Source: Limosilactobacillus mucosae DSM 13345 (GTDB lineage: Bacteria > Bacillota > Bacilli > Lactobacillales > Lactobacillaceae). Taken from it: a DNA stretch of 35,787 nt. A program made the position numbers and the translations under genes. The notes beneath the pieces were generated by a model that saw only the letters and a list, made by a program, of their open reading frames with translations, did not search any database and had not been told where the DNA came from. Positions 1 to 7,733 of this stretch are shown here, piece after piece. The DNA lies in contig NZ_AZEQ01000022.1 in assembly GCF_001436025.1 (NCBI RefSeq), positions 1 to 35,787 on the forward strand. The letters run 5' to 3'. Numbering within the stretch: the stretch's first letter is position 1; every line of letters begins with the position of its first letter.

Positions 1-10
1 CCCTCCTCCA
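1..10 (+). tRNA. 3' end of a tRNA, probably tRNA-Tyr (partial)
   Basis: The first ten bases read like the 3' acceptor strand CTCCTCC plus discriminator A, eight bases before the next tRNA. Tyr is suggested only by the acceptor sequence and by the usual order of lactobacillar tRNA operons. The body of the gene lies outside the window. Confidence 0.4.
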
Positions 11-17
11 TTATTAT

Positions 18-88
18 AGGGATATAGTTAAACGGTATAACTACGGTCTCCAAAACCGTCATTGTGGGTTCGATTCCTACTATCCCTG
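18..88 (+). tRNA. tRNA-Trp (anticodon CCA)
   Basis: The acceptor strands AGGGATA (18-24) and TATCCCT (81-87) pair fully, and the discriminator is G88. The anticodon stem ACGGT/ACCGT encloses loop CTCCAAA, giving anticodon CCA at 50-52. The T loop TTCGATT is canonical and the 3' CCA is not encoded. It is the second member of a tRNA cluster. Confidence 0.96.
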
Positions 89-104
89 CTCAACTGAATA
101 TTTT

Positions 105-180
105 GGCGGTATTGGTGAAGTTTGGTTAACACATCGGTTTGTGGGTCCGACATGCGTGGGTTCGAATCCCACATACCGCC
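105..180 (+). tRNA. tRNA-His (anticodon GTG)
   Basis: The anticodon GTG is at 141-143. G105 can serve as the extra G-1 that histidyl-tRNA synthetase needs, opposite C180. The acceptor stem is then 106-112 with 173-179. The T arm (GTGGG/CCCAC around TTCGAAT) is perfect. The anticodon stem has a T138-T146 mismatch at its loop-closing pair, which is unusual. Confidence 0.95.
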
Positions 181-240
181 CTTTTATCCAACAGTCTACC
201 AAATGTTGGATAGTTTGAACAAAACGTTCAGGCACTATTT

Positions 241-311
241 GGTGGTATAGCCAAGTGGTAAGGCACAGGTCTGCAAAACCTCGATCACCGGTTCAAATCC
301 GGTTACCACCT
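241..311 (+). tRNA. tRNA-Cys (anticodon GCA)
   Basis: The acceptor GGTGGTA (241-247) pairs with TACCACC (304-310), followed by discriminator T311, the identity base of tRNA-Cys. Loop CTGCAAA carries GCA at 273-275. The T arm CCGG/CCGG surrounds TTCAAAT. The 60 bases between this gene and tRNA-His show no coding signal. Confidence 0.95.
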
Positions 312-327
312 TTTAGTAAAGACTTAT

Positions 328-412
328 GCCTCTGTGGCGGAATTGGCAGACGCGCTGGACTCAAAATCCAGTTCCCGTTGAGGGAGTGTGGGTTCGACCC
401 CCACCGGAGGCA
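328..412 (+). tRNA. tRNA-Leu (anticodon CAA)
   Basis: This is a class II tRNA with a long variable arm (CCCGTTGAGGG). The acceptor GCCTCTG (328-334) pairs with CGGAGGC (405-411) and the discriminator is A412. The anticodon stem CTGGA/TCCAG closes loop CTCAAAA, giving CAA at 362-364, which reads UUG. It is the last tRNA before the operon terminator. Confidence 0.96.
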
Positions 413-442
413 TTAAATATTCGGTTATATATCTTTACTAAG

Positions 443-476
443 CAGTCATCAGTTTTTACTGATGACTGTTTTTTTG
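443..476 (+). terminator. Rho-independent terminator of the tRNA operon
   Basis: An 11-bp perfect stem (CAGTCATCAGT, 443-453, with 458-468), a TTTT loop and seven following T residues. Confidence 0.93.
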
Positions 477-541
477 ATTTTTAGGGTCTTTGTCAAAAAT
501 CTAGGGAGTTTGAGGCTGGTGAATCAATCATCCCGCCCGAA

Positions 542-883
542 ATGAATGCTGCCTATGACCACGATGAACACGCGCTGCCATCAGTTCTCCACCTTCAACG
601 AGCCAAGGAGCATGGAGAATGGGTCGGATTCAATGCCAATTCCGTCTTTAACGATGGTTTGATGGTTAAACTGCTGGTTAATGACGGTCAGGTTCAATTC
701 AAGGCCCTACCACTGGATTTGCGAGAACAGGATGCACGCGTTTTAAATCATGGTGTGCCAGTGCCAGCTTCTCCAGCAATTGCGGATCGTATTGTTACTC
801 GTCTCAACAAAATCAGTGCGCCATTTAATACTCGGCTTGTTTTTAATCCAGTAACCTATGCTTTGACAATTGAAGAAGCATGA
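542..883 (+). CDS. Unrecognised 113-aa protein, probably the 3' part of a truncated gene
   Basis: I do not recognise this product. The frame stays open upstream of the ATG to a TAG at 482-484, and the upstream codons also look protein-like. There is no Shine-Dalgarno sequence before the ATG at 542 and no other in-frame start. This suggests that the 5' end of a longer gene has been lost. The bases from 485 resemble, from memory only, the terminal repeat of ISL3-family elements, which could explain the break. The product is soluble and acidic, with no membrane segment. A terminator follows at 919-953, so the 3' end is probably authentic. Confidence 0.4.
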   Translation: MNAAYDHDEHALPSVLHLQRAKEHGEWVGFNANSVFNDGLMVKLLVNDGQVQFKALPLDLREQDARVLNHGVPVPASPAIADRIVTRLNKISAPFNTRLVFNPVTYALTIEEA

Positions 884-903
884 TCACGCATTTCACGTAA
901 TTA

Positions 904-1080
904 AGTCAACTGAATTAGCCCCAGAGTCGTGAAAAGTGATTCTGGGGTCTTTTGATGTCCTATTGTAATCAGCATAATATTCGGGATAAATTCTGTTGTC
1001 GCTCCCCAGATCTGATCCTTGCTATTTTGGGCTTTACCGATAATTGGAAAGACCTTTGTTGCTTGTAGCGAAGAGTGATT
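904..1080 (-). pseudogene. Remnant of a NUDIX-hydrolase-like gene
   Basis: The reverse strand reads in one frame through VFPIIGKAQN and IWGATTEFIP. The IWGATTEF pattern recalls the C-terminal half of CoA-pyrophosphatase-type NUDIX proteins. Upstream, stops and frameshifts interrupt the reading around 1080-1140, and no start or intact NUDIX box can be seen. The frame runs into the terminator at 919-953, so its last residues may not be authentic. The family call is weak. Confidence 0.25.
919..953 (+). terminator. Rho-independent terminator
   Basis: CCCCAGA (919-925) pairs with TCTGGGG (941-947), extended inward by GTC/GAT, and is followed by TCTTTT. It closes the reading frame that ends at 883. 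Confidence 0.75.
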
Positions 1081-1201
1081 AATCAGTAATCATCCATGGT
1101 GCGGCAATTATTTGGGCAATCCGATATGGCGAAAATTCTCTTCTCTACAAATTGGGCTGGCTGATCATCGAAAAAGTCGTGGCTAGGCTTGCTTAGACTG
1201 A

Positions 1202-1225
1202 ATTATGCAAAAAATTCTGCATAAT
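1202..1225. repeat. Inverted repeat with 8-bp arms
   Basis: ATTATGCA (1202-1209) and TGCATAAT (1218-1225) are perfect inverted copies around an AT-rich 8-base spacer. They lie in a gene-free stretch just before the possible insertion-sequence end. They could be an operator or an element end. Confidence 0.45.
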
Positions 1226-1245
1226 AACATATGACGAAAATCTCA

Positions 1246-1284
1246 TTACCTACTTTTTTCAAAAAAGCGATGTATAGTAGGTAA
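1246..1284. repeat. Inverted repeat TTACCTAC / GTAGGTAA
   Basis: TTACCTAC (1246-1253) is repeated inverted as GTAGGTAA (1277-1284). A nested T6/A6 palindrome sits between them. No gene is attached. Confidence 0.4.
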
Positions 1285-1301
1285 AAATCAATATATATCA
1301 A

Positions 1302-1504
1302 GGGAGTGTAAAATTGTTTGTGTAAATTTAAAGGAGGAATTGAAAAAGGGAAAGCCCTCCCCGTATGATTGAACTGCTAAAACCAATCAGAATACGGAGG
1401 CTTTCCCCATGGAAGATTCTATCAAATCACAAAGCCAAGCCGTTTATCAGGCAGATGGCGCAAATACATTTGCTGGCTTGGATAAGGTTTATGGCTTAAT
1501 GTAG
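1302..1504 (+). mobile_element. Possible insertion-sequence end with hairpin and truncated leader frame
   Basis: From about 1302 the sequence (AGGGAGTGTAAAATTG, then GTGTAAATTT and a good AAAGGAGG) recalls the terminal region of IS256/mutator-type elements, but this comes from memory and is not confirmed. An imperfect long hairpin at 1348-1407 (GGGAAAG pairing with CTTTCCC at its base) ends one base before an ATG at 1409. The frame starting there encodes only 31 residues before TAG (1502-1504). Further frames downstream contain many stops. I read this as the 5' end of a decayed mobile element, without being able to name the family. Confidence 0.3.
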
Positions 1505-1742
1505 CAGGCTCGATGCTGCCGAGAAATCGGTCAGAATATAATCTCTCCCAATCAAGCGAGTTGGTAACTAGGGTAATTTTATCAAGGTTTTCAACCGCAT
1601 CCTAAAAAGGAACTAGTCAATCGTCAGCCTGCTTTTGATTGAAATTACCAAAAATCAGCAATAAAAACTGGCAATTTTGAGAAAATAAAAATTCTAGCTC
1701 TTGAAAACGATTAGCTGCCTTATAATCAATGCTAAAACTCAA
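1505..1742. other. Gene-free stretch, no recognisable content
   Basis: All six frames are short and interrupted. I see no terminator, RNA gene or clear promoter. It is probably decayed sequence between the element end and the deacylase gene. Confidence 0.5.
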
Positions 1743-1758
1743 AAGGCGATGAATTGAT

Positions 1759-2256
1759 ATGGAAGAAAACGAAAAGAAAATTCAGGATGTATTAGCCAAG
1801 CTGGATGAAAGGCAGATCAACTATGAAATGCAGCGACATCCGGCAGTTGATCGCATTGAACAGATTGCAGATTTGAATCTGATCCATCCAGAAACGGCAG
1901 CCAAAAATCTTTTCCTGCGCGATGATAAGCATCAACACTATTACCTGGTGTCGATCATGCCGCAAAAGCGTGTGGATCTGAAAGCCTTTCGTAAAGAAAT
2001 CGGAGCGCGGCATCTGAGTTTTGCCTCAGCTGAAGACATGGAGAAATATTTGGCTTTACGTCCAGGATCAGTGACGCCGATGGGAGCGCTGAATGATACT
2101 GAACATCAAGTGCAGGTTTACTTGGACCAAGATTTTCAAGGCGGCTTGATTGGGGTTCATGCCAATGCCAATACGGCGACCGTCTGGCTGGATGCGGACG
2201 TATTGAGCGCATTTTTAACAGAGTATGGCTGTCGGGTCGCTTATGCTGCCATCTAA
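1759..2256 (+). CDS. YbaK/PrdX-type aminoacyl-tRNA deacylase
   Basis: The 165-residue protein is a free-standing editing domain of the YbaK/ProX superfamily, which hydrolyses mischarged tRNA (for PrdX-like members, Ala-tRNA-Pro). The signature KNLFLRDD is at residues 49-56, with the conserved lysine at 49. KRVDLKAFR (70-78), LRPGSVTPMGALND (about 101-114) and a C-terminal GVHANANTAT block follow the family order. The usual HPN is HAN here, so the substrate specificity may differ from the classical enzymes. The start has only a weak ribosome site (AAAGGCGATG, about 1741-1750). The gene stands alone, and I see no terminator directly after it. The superfamily call is firm; the substrate is inferred. 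Confidence 0.88.
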   Translation: MEENEKKIQDVLAKLDERQINYEMQRHPAVDRIEQIADLNLIHPETAAKNLFLRDDKHQHYYLVSIMPQKRVDLKAFRKEIGARHLSFASAEDMEKYLALRPGSVTPMGALNDTEHQVQVYLDQDFQGGLIGVHANANTATVWLDADVLSAFLTEYGCRVAYAAI

Positions 2257-2280
2257 CAATGCAAATTAATCAAGAAGCAT

Positions 2281-2580
2281 CATGGCTGAGTCTGGTATGA
2301 ATGAAATAGCGTCTGCGGCAAGCTGGCTTTGGGCATCTGGATTTAGCAATGATAAGATGGTCGGCAGTGGTTAACGATTCAGCTTGGTATGTTTGGCCTT
2401 ATGCAAATAACCAGCTTTAGTGCGGTAATCTGAGCCATTATGATTATGCATGACGCGGATGAACATAGTGGCTTGGCAGGTATTGTCAATTATTTACCGA
2501 AATGTCAGACAGCCAAACGCGATGGCGATCATCAGTTTGAGAGATTAGGGGATTTTTTGCTTAAATTACGGTATCATTAG
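2281..2580 (+). pseudogene. Decayed gene remnant, family unknown
   Basis: One forward frame reads as plausible protein in pieces. It includes a hydrophobic part (LTIQLGMFGLMQITSFSAVI), an in-frame TGA at about 2431, then a 46-residue open stretch from ATG 2440 to TAG 2580 (including HDADEHSGLAGIVNYLPK). A different frame covers 2282-2374. The pattern suggests a degraded coding sequence, possibly of a membrane protein, but I cannot assign a family. Confidence 0.3.
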
Positions 2581-2612
2581 ACTAAAGCCTTTTACGAAAG
2601 AAGGTTGTCGTT

Positions 2613-3299
2613 ATGCCGCATAAAGCCGCTGATCCAGAAATCATTAAAGTTCTGCTGAAGCAAGAAATCATCCGTTTGGGGATTCAAAATAATCCCAGCC
2701 GCACCGTTTATCAAGATCGCTATCATCGTGGCGAGGCACCTTCGCCAAACAGTGCCATGCAGATCACTAAAATGTCTTGGAGCGATTTGATGCATGACCT
2801 GGGATTTAGTTATGATGCCAAGAAAAACATTGCGCAAAATGGTAAAAAGGGAGCCAGCAAGCATCTAGGTGCCAAGCAGTCCATTCGTTTAGCAGACCCG
2901 CAGACATGTGAGCAGGTCGTAAATGGGGCCTTAGAACTTATGCGTCGCGAAAAGCTCTATAATGTAAAGGATTTTCGTCTGCGCTGTCGACCGGTTCTGG
3001 GCGTCAGCTACGATTCGCTGATGCGCTATGGCTTTTCTTTTGAGGAACTCAAGAAACGCTATGCTGCCAAATACGGTGAAAGCATTCGCAAAACCAGTCG
3101 TTGGAGCCGGTATTCCAATGCCGATCTGACGTTTTTGGTAATCGACTATATGAAGGCACACGAACTGAATGGACTTCATCAATATTCGACTTATCTAAAC
3201 CTGCATAATGATGCCATGCCCGCGACGGAAACCTTAAAAAAACGTCTGCAGCTGTCTTATTCTGAGTTGAATCGACTTTTGAAGATTCTGCTGCAGTAA
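2613..3299 (+). CDS. Protein of three homing-endonuclease-associated-like repeats
   Basis: The 228-residue soluble basic protein has no recognised catalytic domain. Three similar modules can be seen at about residues 15-65, 95-145 and 172-225. Each has an aromatic/arginine segment (VYQDRYHRG, VKDFRLRCR, QYSTYLNLH), then a spacer and a Trp/Tyr-Ser-x-Leu segment (MSWSDLMHDLGF, VSYDSLMRYGFSF, LSYSELNRLL). This recalls the small helical DNA-binding repeats found beside homing and HNH endonucleases, so DNA binding is a reasonable guess. The start has a good AAGAAGG ribosome site. It is transcribed alone and has a terminator at 3361-3400. The gene is real; the function is inferred. Confidence 0.65.
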   Translation: MPHKAADPEIIKVLLKQEIIRLGIQNNPSRTVYQDRYHRGEAPSPNSAMQITKMSWSDLMHDLGFSYDAKKNIAQNGKKGASKHLGAKQSIRLADPQTCEQVVNGALELMRREKLYNVKDFRLRCRPVLGVSYDSLMRYGFSFEELKKRYAAKYGESIRKTSRWSRYSNADLTFLVIDYMKAHELNGLHQYSTYLNLHNDAMPATETLKKRLQLSYSELNRLLKILLQ

Positions 3300-3360
3300 C
3301 GCTGCCGGATATAAATTGCGGATATTTTGCGTTGGCTGCGTAAATCGTAAATATGTTCAG

Positions 3361-3400
3361 CAATCTTCATGTTGACGAATCATGAGGATTGTTTTTATTT
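3361..3400 (+). terminator. Rho-independent terminator
   Basis: CAATCTTCATG (3361-3371) pairs with CATGAGGATTG (3381-3391) with one mismatch, followed by TTTTTATTTTT. It closes the gene at 2613-3299. Confidence 0.9.
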
Positions 3401-3639
3401 TTAAATGCGGATATCTGAATAAAAAACTTGCCAAAACAAAACCGCAACTTGAAATTCTACGATTGCAGCAGCATAATAATAACTTTTATGAAAATCAACT
3501 CGTCTGCAAAATCGTTCACAAATTTTAACATGGTGAAAATCTAAAATAGCAACGATTGCACAACTGCTGACTGATCCGCTGTAAACAGATTTGTTTAGGA
3601 AAACCTTGCTCATGATTTAACTTTTTTGTTGGTTAAGCC

Positions 3640-3654
3640 AAAAATCGTTTTCAT
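3640..3654 (-). promoter_or_regulatory. Possible CcpA (cre) site
   Basis: On the reverse strand ATGAAAACGATTTTT matches the cre consensus WTGNAANCGNWNNCW at all defined positions but one. It lies about 24 bases upstream of the -35 box of the acetoin reductase promoter, where CcpA often acts. A single short match is weak evidence. Confidence 0.35.
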
Positions 3655-3677
3655 TGTGTTTACATTGGTGGAATTAA

Positions 3678-3706
3678 TTTACTTTTCGATGATGTTCGTT
3701 TAGAAT
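3678..3706 (+). promoter_or_regulatory. Promoter of the acetoin reductase gene
   Basis: The -35 box TTTACT (3678-3683), a 17-base spacer and the -10 box TAGAAT (3701-3706) are in a good sigma-A arrangement, about 50 bases before the start codon. The rest of the gap 3400-3677 is AT-rich, with no credible gene. Confidence 0.6.
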
Positions 3707-3743
3707 TATCTCAACAATTTGATGGTTAATTCACAATCTTTAG

Positions 3744-4526
<783 letters not shown>

Positions 4527-4540
4527 AATAAGTTCATATA

Positions 4541-4576
4541 AAAAGATCTCATCGCGAGTTTCGGTGAGATCTTTTT
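4541..4576 (+). terminator. Rho-independent terminator
   Basis: AAAAGATCTCA (4541-4551) pairs perfectly with TGAGATCTTTT (4564-4574), followed by further T residues. The A-rich 5' side means it could also act on transcripts from the reverse-strand methyltransferase gene. Confidence 0.9.
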
Positions 4577-4646
4577 TATTTAGCGCGGTTTCGGCTTTGG
4601 ACTGCGGGGTGTGTCTTTGATTAAGGATTTTGGGGATTATGGTCGT

Positions 4647-4815
4647 TTGCAATCGTTCCTTGGCGTTAGGCGATTGTGGCTTCCTTAATTATTGATTCAT
4701 TGATTTGGTCTGAATTGCGCCCTTTCCTGCCGATTCATGCTTTGGCTTGCAATCAATGTGGCGCTTTTGTTTGCAATCACCGTCTCGTCGCGGTTGGTGC
4801 TGCTCTTTGCAATCA
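4647..4815. repeat. Four dispersed copies of TTGCAATC in and after the ogt tail
   Basis: TTGCAATC occurs at 4647, 4747, 4771 and 4807. The last three lie inside the reading frame of the methyltransferase tail and encode repeated Asp-Cys-Lys. The first lies beyond the stop codon. Confidence 0.7.
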
Positions 4816-5306
4816 ACGCCCTCCAATTGCAGTAGAGCTAATTTGCGTGCGGTGCCGCCAGCATAGCCAGTCAGGCGACCGTCACTGCCAATAACGCGAT
4901 GACAGGGCACCAAAATCAAAATCGGGTTGTGGGCAACGGCGCCACCGACTGCCCGCGCGGTTCCTTTTGAAATATTTTGATTTGGCGCGGCTTTTTGTCC
5001 CAGTTCCTGATAGGTGATGGTGCTGCCAGCGGGGACCTCCTGCAATCCGCTTAGAATGCGCTGTCGATAAGGGGTAGTTTCTAAGGCGAGCGGAATGGCA
5101 TGCGGGTCGGGATCCTGTTTTGCGAAATACTGATCGAGCCAGGCCGTTGTGCGTTTAATGATTGAATTTTCACCAACGGCAATTTCGTCTAATGCGTAGT
5201 CGGCACCAAAGTATTTTTGGTCGTTGAACCAGAGACCATGCAAGGCTGCGTCATCGGCCAGCATCGTCATGGTACCTAATGGGGAATGATATTCGTGTTT
5301 CAGCAT
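4689..5306 (-). CDS. ogt: Methylated-DNA-[protein]-cysteine S-methyltransferase with extended tail
   Basis: This suicide repair protein moves the methyl group of O6-methylguanine to its own cysteine. The active site PCHRV is at 134-138 (Cys135). It is preceded by the helix-turn-helix region (TYQELGQKA, RAVGGAVAHNP) and followed by GRLTGYAGG. The domain normally ends at about LLQLEGV (residues 158-164). Here the frame continues 41 residues with three imperfect DCK units (DCKEQH, DCKQKRH, DCKPKHE), rich in Lys, His and Cys, encoded by the GATTGCAA repeats. This suggests that the old stop codon was lost into repetitive sequence. AAAGGAG lies at good distance before the ATG. The gene converges with the acetoin reductase gene. 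Confidence 0.93.
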   Translation of the reverse strand: MLKHEYHSPLGTMTMLADDAALHGLWFNDQKYFGADYALDEIAVGENSIIKRTTAWLDQYFAKQDPDPHAIPLALETTPYRQRILSGLQEVPAGSTITYQELGQKAAPNQNISKGTARAVGGAVAHNPILILVPCHRVIGSDGRLTGYAGGTARKLALLQLEGVDCKEQHQPRRDGDCKQKRHIDCKPKHESAGKGAIQTKSMNQ

Positions 5307-5372
5307 TTTAGAGTGCTCCTTTCAAAATTGGTAGTGGCAGCCGTAAATTTATGGATATTTATAAATTTTTGT

Positions 5373-5386
5373 TGAAAGCGGTTTTA
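5373..5386 (+). promoter_or_regulatory. Possible cre-like site in the ogt-asnB gap
   Basis: TGAAAGCGGTTTTA resembles a CcpA site with one mismatch at a defined position. It lies between the two divergent genes, far from the asnB promoter. Weak evidence. Confidence 0.2.
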
Positions 5387-5505
5387 ACGTCAATTAATTA
5401 GAAAAAATAACATCAGACTTAATAATCTTTAACAATCAGCACGGCAAAAACAATTAAATAATAAGTACCAGCTAGGATAGAATGTTCTCTTCTTAAAATT
5501 AAAAG

Positions 5506-5534
5506 TTTATTAAAAGTAAACTGTGCGATATACT
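5506..5534 (+). promoter_or_regulatory. Promoter of asnB
   Basis: TTTATT (5506-5511), a 17-base spacer and TATACT (5529-5534) in a very AT-rich stretch. A short inverted repeat (GTTTA/TAAAC) overlaps the -35 box. The leader would be about 37 bases long. Confidence 0.55.
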
Positions 5535-5577
5535 ATATTTTAATATTTAATGTTTTAAGAGGAAAGAGGAGAACAAG

Positions 5578-7164
5578 ATGTGTGGATTTTTAGCCGCTGG
5601 TTCCAGTGAGTTTGCACCCAAGGCTTTTGCGGATGCCTTGGCTAAGCTGAACGATCGTGGACCTGATATGACCCGGACGATTTCAATGGATGACAAGGTC
5701 TTTGGCTTTAATCGCCTGGCCATCATGGACCTGTCTGAGCGGGGGATGCAGCCTTTCGTAAGTGATGACTGCATCTTGATCTGCAATGGCGAAATATACA
5801 ACTATTATGCATTGGAAAAGAACTTGGCCCCAGAGTATGAGTTTGTCAGCAACAGTGACTGCGAAGTCTTGATTCCACTCTATAAGAAATATGGCCTGGA
5901 TACAATGTGCAAGATGCTGGACGCGGAATTTGCCTTTGTCTTATACGACCAAACCACTAAGCGCGTTGTTGCTGCCCGCGACCCAGTTGGTATTCGACCA
6001 ATGTTTTATGGTTATACCAAAGGCGAGCATAAGATGTCATTTGCCTCAACTGCCAAGGCGCTGATGGATCTTTGCGATGAGATCTATCCATTCCCGCCAG
6101 GATACTACTATGATGGCGAAAAGTTCGTCTGCTACCATGACGCTACGACGGTTCAGAAGATGCGGACCGACGATTTTGCCACGGCAGCCAGCACGCTGCG
6201 CGAAAAATTGGTTGAAGCCGTTCGTAAGCGCCTAAACTCTGATGCGCCAGTTGGCTACCTGCTGTCTGGTGGCCTGGACTCATCCTTGGTCTGCTCGATT
6301 GCTACCAAGCTTTTGGGCAAGCCGATTCGGACCTTTGCAATTGGGATGGACCGCAACCCGATCGACCTCAAGTACGCGCGTGAAGTTGCCGACTATCTGG
6401 GAACCGACCATACCGAATTTATCATGACGCGAGAAGACGTGCTCAACGCTTTGCATGAGGTTATCTACCAGCTGGAAACCTGGGACATTACAACGATTCG
6501 GGCCTCAATCGGGATGTACCTGCTTTGCAAGAACATTCATGAAAACACTGATTTGAAGGTAATCTTAACCGGTGAATGTTCTGATGAGCTGTTTGGCTAC
6601 AAGTACACGGACTTTGCTCCCAACGCGGAAGAATTCCAAAAAGAATCATTGAAGCGGGTGCACGAGCTGTATATGTACGATGTTTTGCGGGCTGACCGCT
6701 GCATTTCTTCCAACTCTTTGGAAGGCCGGGTACCATTTGCGGACCTTGATTTTGTCGAATATGCGCTGTCAACTGATCCAGAACTGAAGATGAACCATTA
6801 TCACAAGGGCAAGTATCTGCTGCGGCAAGCATTTGCTGGTCAAGGATATCTGCCAGACGACATCATCATGCGGGAAAAGGCGGCCTTTAGCGATGCGGTT
6901 GGTCACTCATTGGTTGACGACTTGAAGGACTACGCCGAAACGCTCTACACTGATGAAGATGTGGCCAACGCCAAGGAAAAGTATCCATATTGTACGCCAT
7001 TTACCAAAGAGTCGTTGCTGTATCGCGATATTTTTGAGGAATATTTCCCGGGAAAAGCAAAATGGATCAAGGACTTCTGGATGCCAAACAAGGAATGGGA
7101 AAACTGTGACGTTGACGATCCAAGCGCACGGGTACTCAAAAACTATGGTGCCAGTGGTGAATAA
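5578..7164 (+). CDS. asnB: Asparagine synthetase B, glutamine-hydrolysing
   Basis: The 528-residue enzyme makes asparagine from aspartate, ATP and glutamine. The N-terminal class II amidotransferase begins MCGF, so Cys2 is the nucleophile. RLAIMD, CNGEIYNY and ARDPVGIRP follow. The synthetase domain has the PP-loop SGGLDSS at 230-236 and the motif TGECSDELFGY near 330-340. The length and the order of motifs match the E. coli AsnB type rather than the longer Bacillus AsnO/AsnH types. AGGAG lies 6-10 bases before the ATG. Codon use suggests good expression. It is a monocistronic unit closed by the hairpin at 7191-7250. Confidence 0.95.
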   Translation: MCGFLAAGSSEFAPKAFADALAKLNDRGPDMTRTISMDDKVFGFNRLAIMDLSERGMQPFVSDDCILICNGEIYNYYALEKNLAPEYEFVSNSDCEVLIPLYKKYGLDTMCKMLDAEFAFVLYDQTTKRVVAARDPVGIRPMFYGYTKGEHKMSFASTAKALMDLCDEIYPFPPGYYYDGEKFVCYHDATTVQKMRTDDFATAASTLREKLVEAVRKRLNSDAPVGYLLSGGLDSSLVCSIATKLLGKPIRTFAIGMDRNPIDLKYAREVADYLGTDHTEFIMTREDVLNALHEVIYQLETWDITTIRASIGMYLLCKNIHENTDLKVILTGECSDELFGYKYTDFAPNAEEFQKESLKRVHELYMYDVLRADRCISSNSLEGRVPFADLDFVEYALSTDPELKMNHYHKGKYLLRQAFAGQGYLPDDIIMREKAAFSDAVGHSLVDDLKDYAETLYTDEDVANAKEKYPYCTPFTKESLLYRDIFEEYFPGKAKWIKDFWMPNKEWENCDVDDPSARVLKNYGASGE

Positions 7165-7190
7165 AGCGAATCGCCGTTACAATAATTAAT

Positions 7191-7250
7191 AAAAGCGTCA
7201 TCTCAGGCGGGGCTTGTCATAACAGCCTTGCATCTTGAGGTGGCGCTTTT
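7191..7250 (+). terminator. Long stem-loop terminator after asnB
   Basis: A 15-bp stem (7191-7205 with 7236-7250, several G-T pairs) ends in CTTTT on both strands because the arms begin AAAAGCG and end CGCTTTT. The T tract is short, so it may also act as a bidirectional boundary. Confidence 0.65.
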
Positions 7251-7345
7251 AGCTTGCGATTAGGATTCTGGTTGGACTGACTTAAGAAATCTATCGAGTA
7301 AAGGGATTCTTCCGTCGATTAGGCTTCAGCAGCGGAATGTCTAGG

Positions 7346-7550
7346 ATTTAATCGAAGAATTGGGCTTCTTGCCAAAATTGATGTCGTTAAACAGCAGCCG
7401 CATCTCTGCTGGGATGAAATCAGTGACTTTGGCCGCCAGCTGTTGAGGGCTTGTCTGCATCTGCTCGTCAAACCAGGTCAGCAGTCCATTGTAGATGCCG
7501 CCAATATGGTAGGCCGTCTGCCAGCAAATGACACTACCTTGATCGTGATG
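7346..7550 (-). pseudogene. C-terminal remnant of a TetR-family regulator
   Basis: The reverse strand reads ICWQTAYHIGGIYNGLLTWF and continues with FDEQMQTSPQQLAAKVTDFI, ending NSSIKS and a stop near 7346-7348. This looks like the last 60 or so residues of a TetR/AcrR regulator (ligand-binding half). No helix-turn-helix part exists. Upstream (above about 7515) the same frame turns into low-complexity, non-protein-like sequence and reaches a stop at about 7640. The TetR call rests on the general pattern of the tail. Confidence 0.5.
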
Positions 7551-7733
7551 CTGGTGGGGATTTCTTCTGGGATCAGCTTGCTGGGGAATATCTGGTTGGC
7601 CGGAATCTTCATGATGCTGTTCTTCCCAATGAATCTATGGCTGGTTGCCATTCTGCTCATGCTGATTTGGTTGGCTGGACAACAGATCAGCAACCGCTTT
7701 GAAAAAAATATGCCAGCTAATGAAAGCAGGTAG
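7500..7733 (+). pseudogene. C-terminal remnant of a membrane protein
   Basis: The forward frame contains two or three hydrophobic segments (such as LIVMLVGISSGISLLGNIWL and LWLVAILLMLIWLAG) and a polar tail QQISNRFEKNMPANESR before TAG. No ribosome site precedes any in-frame ATG, and the frame upstream of about 7500 is the antisense of the TetR remnant. It is therefore best read as the surviving 3' end of a transporter-like gene. The family is unknown. Confidence 0.4.

Noticed and set aside
3401-3613. Reverse 70-codon frame in the gap before the acetoin reductase gene
   Set aside because: No ribosome site, no family pattern and an AT-rich composition typical of non-coding sequence. It also faces the promoter region.
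4640-4820. CRISPR-like array suggested by repeated TTGCAATC
   Set aside because: The copies are only 8-9 bases long, unevenly spaced (100, 24 and 36), and there are no cas genes.
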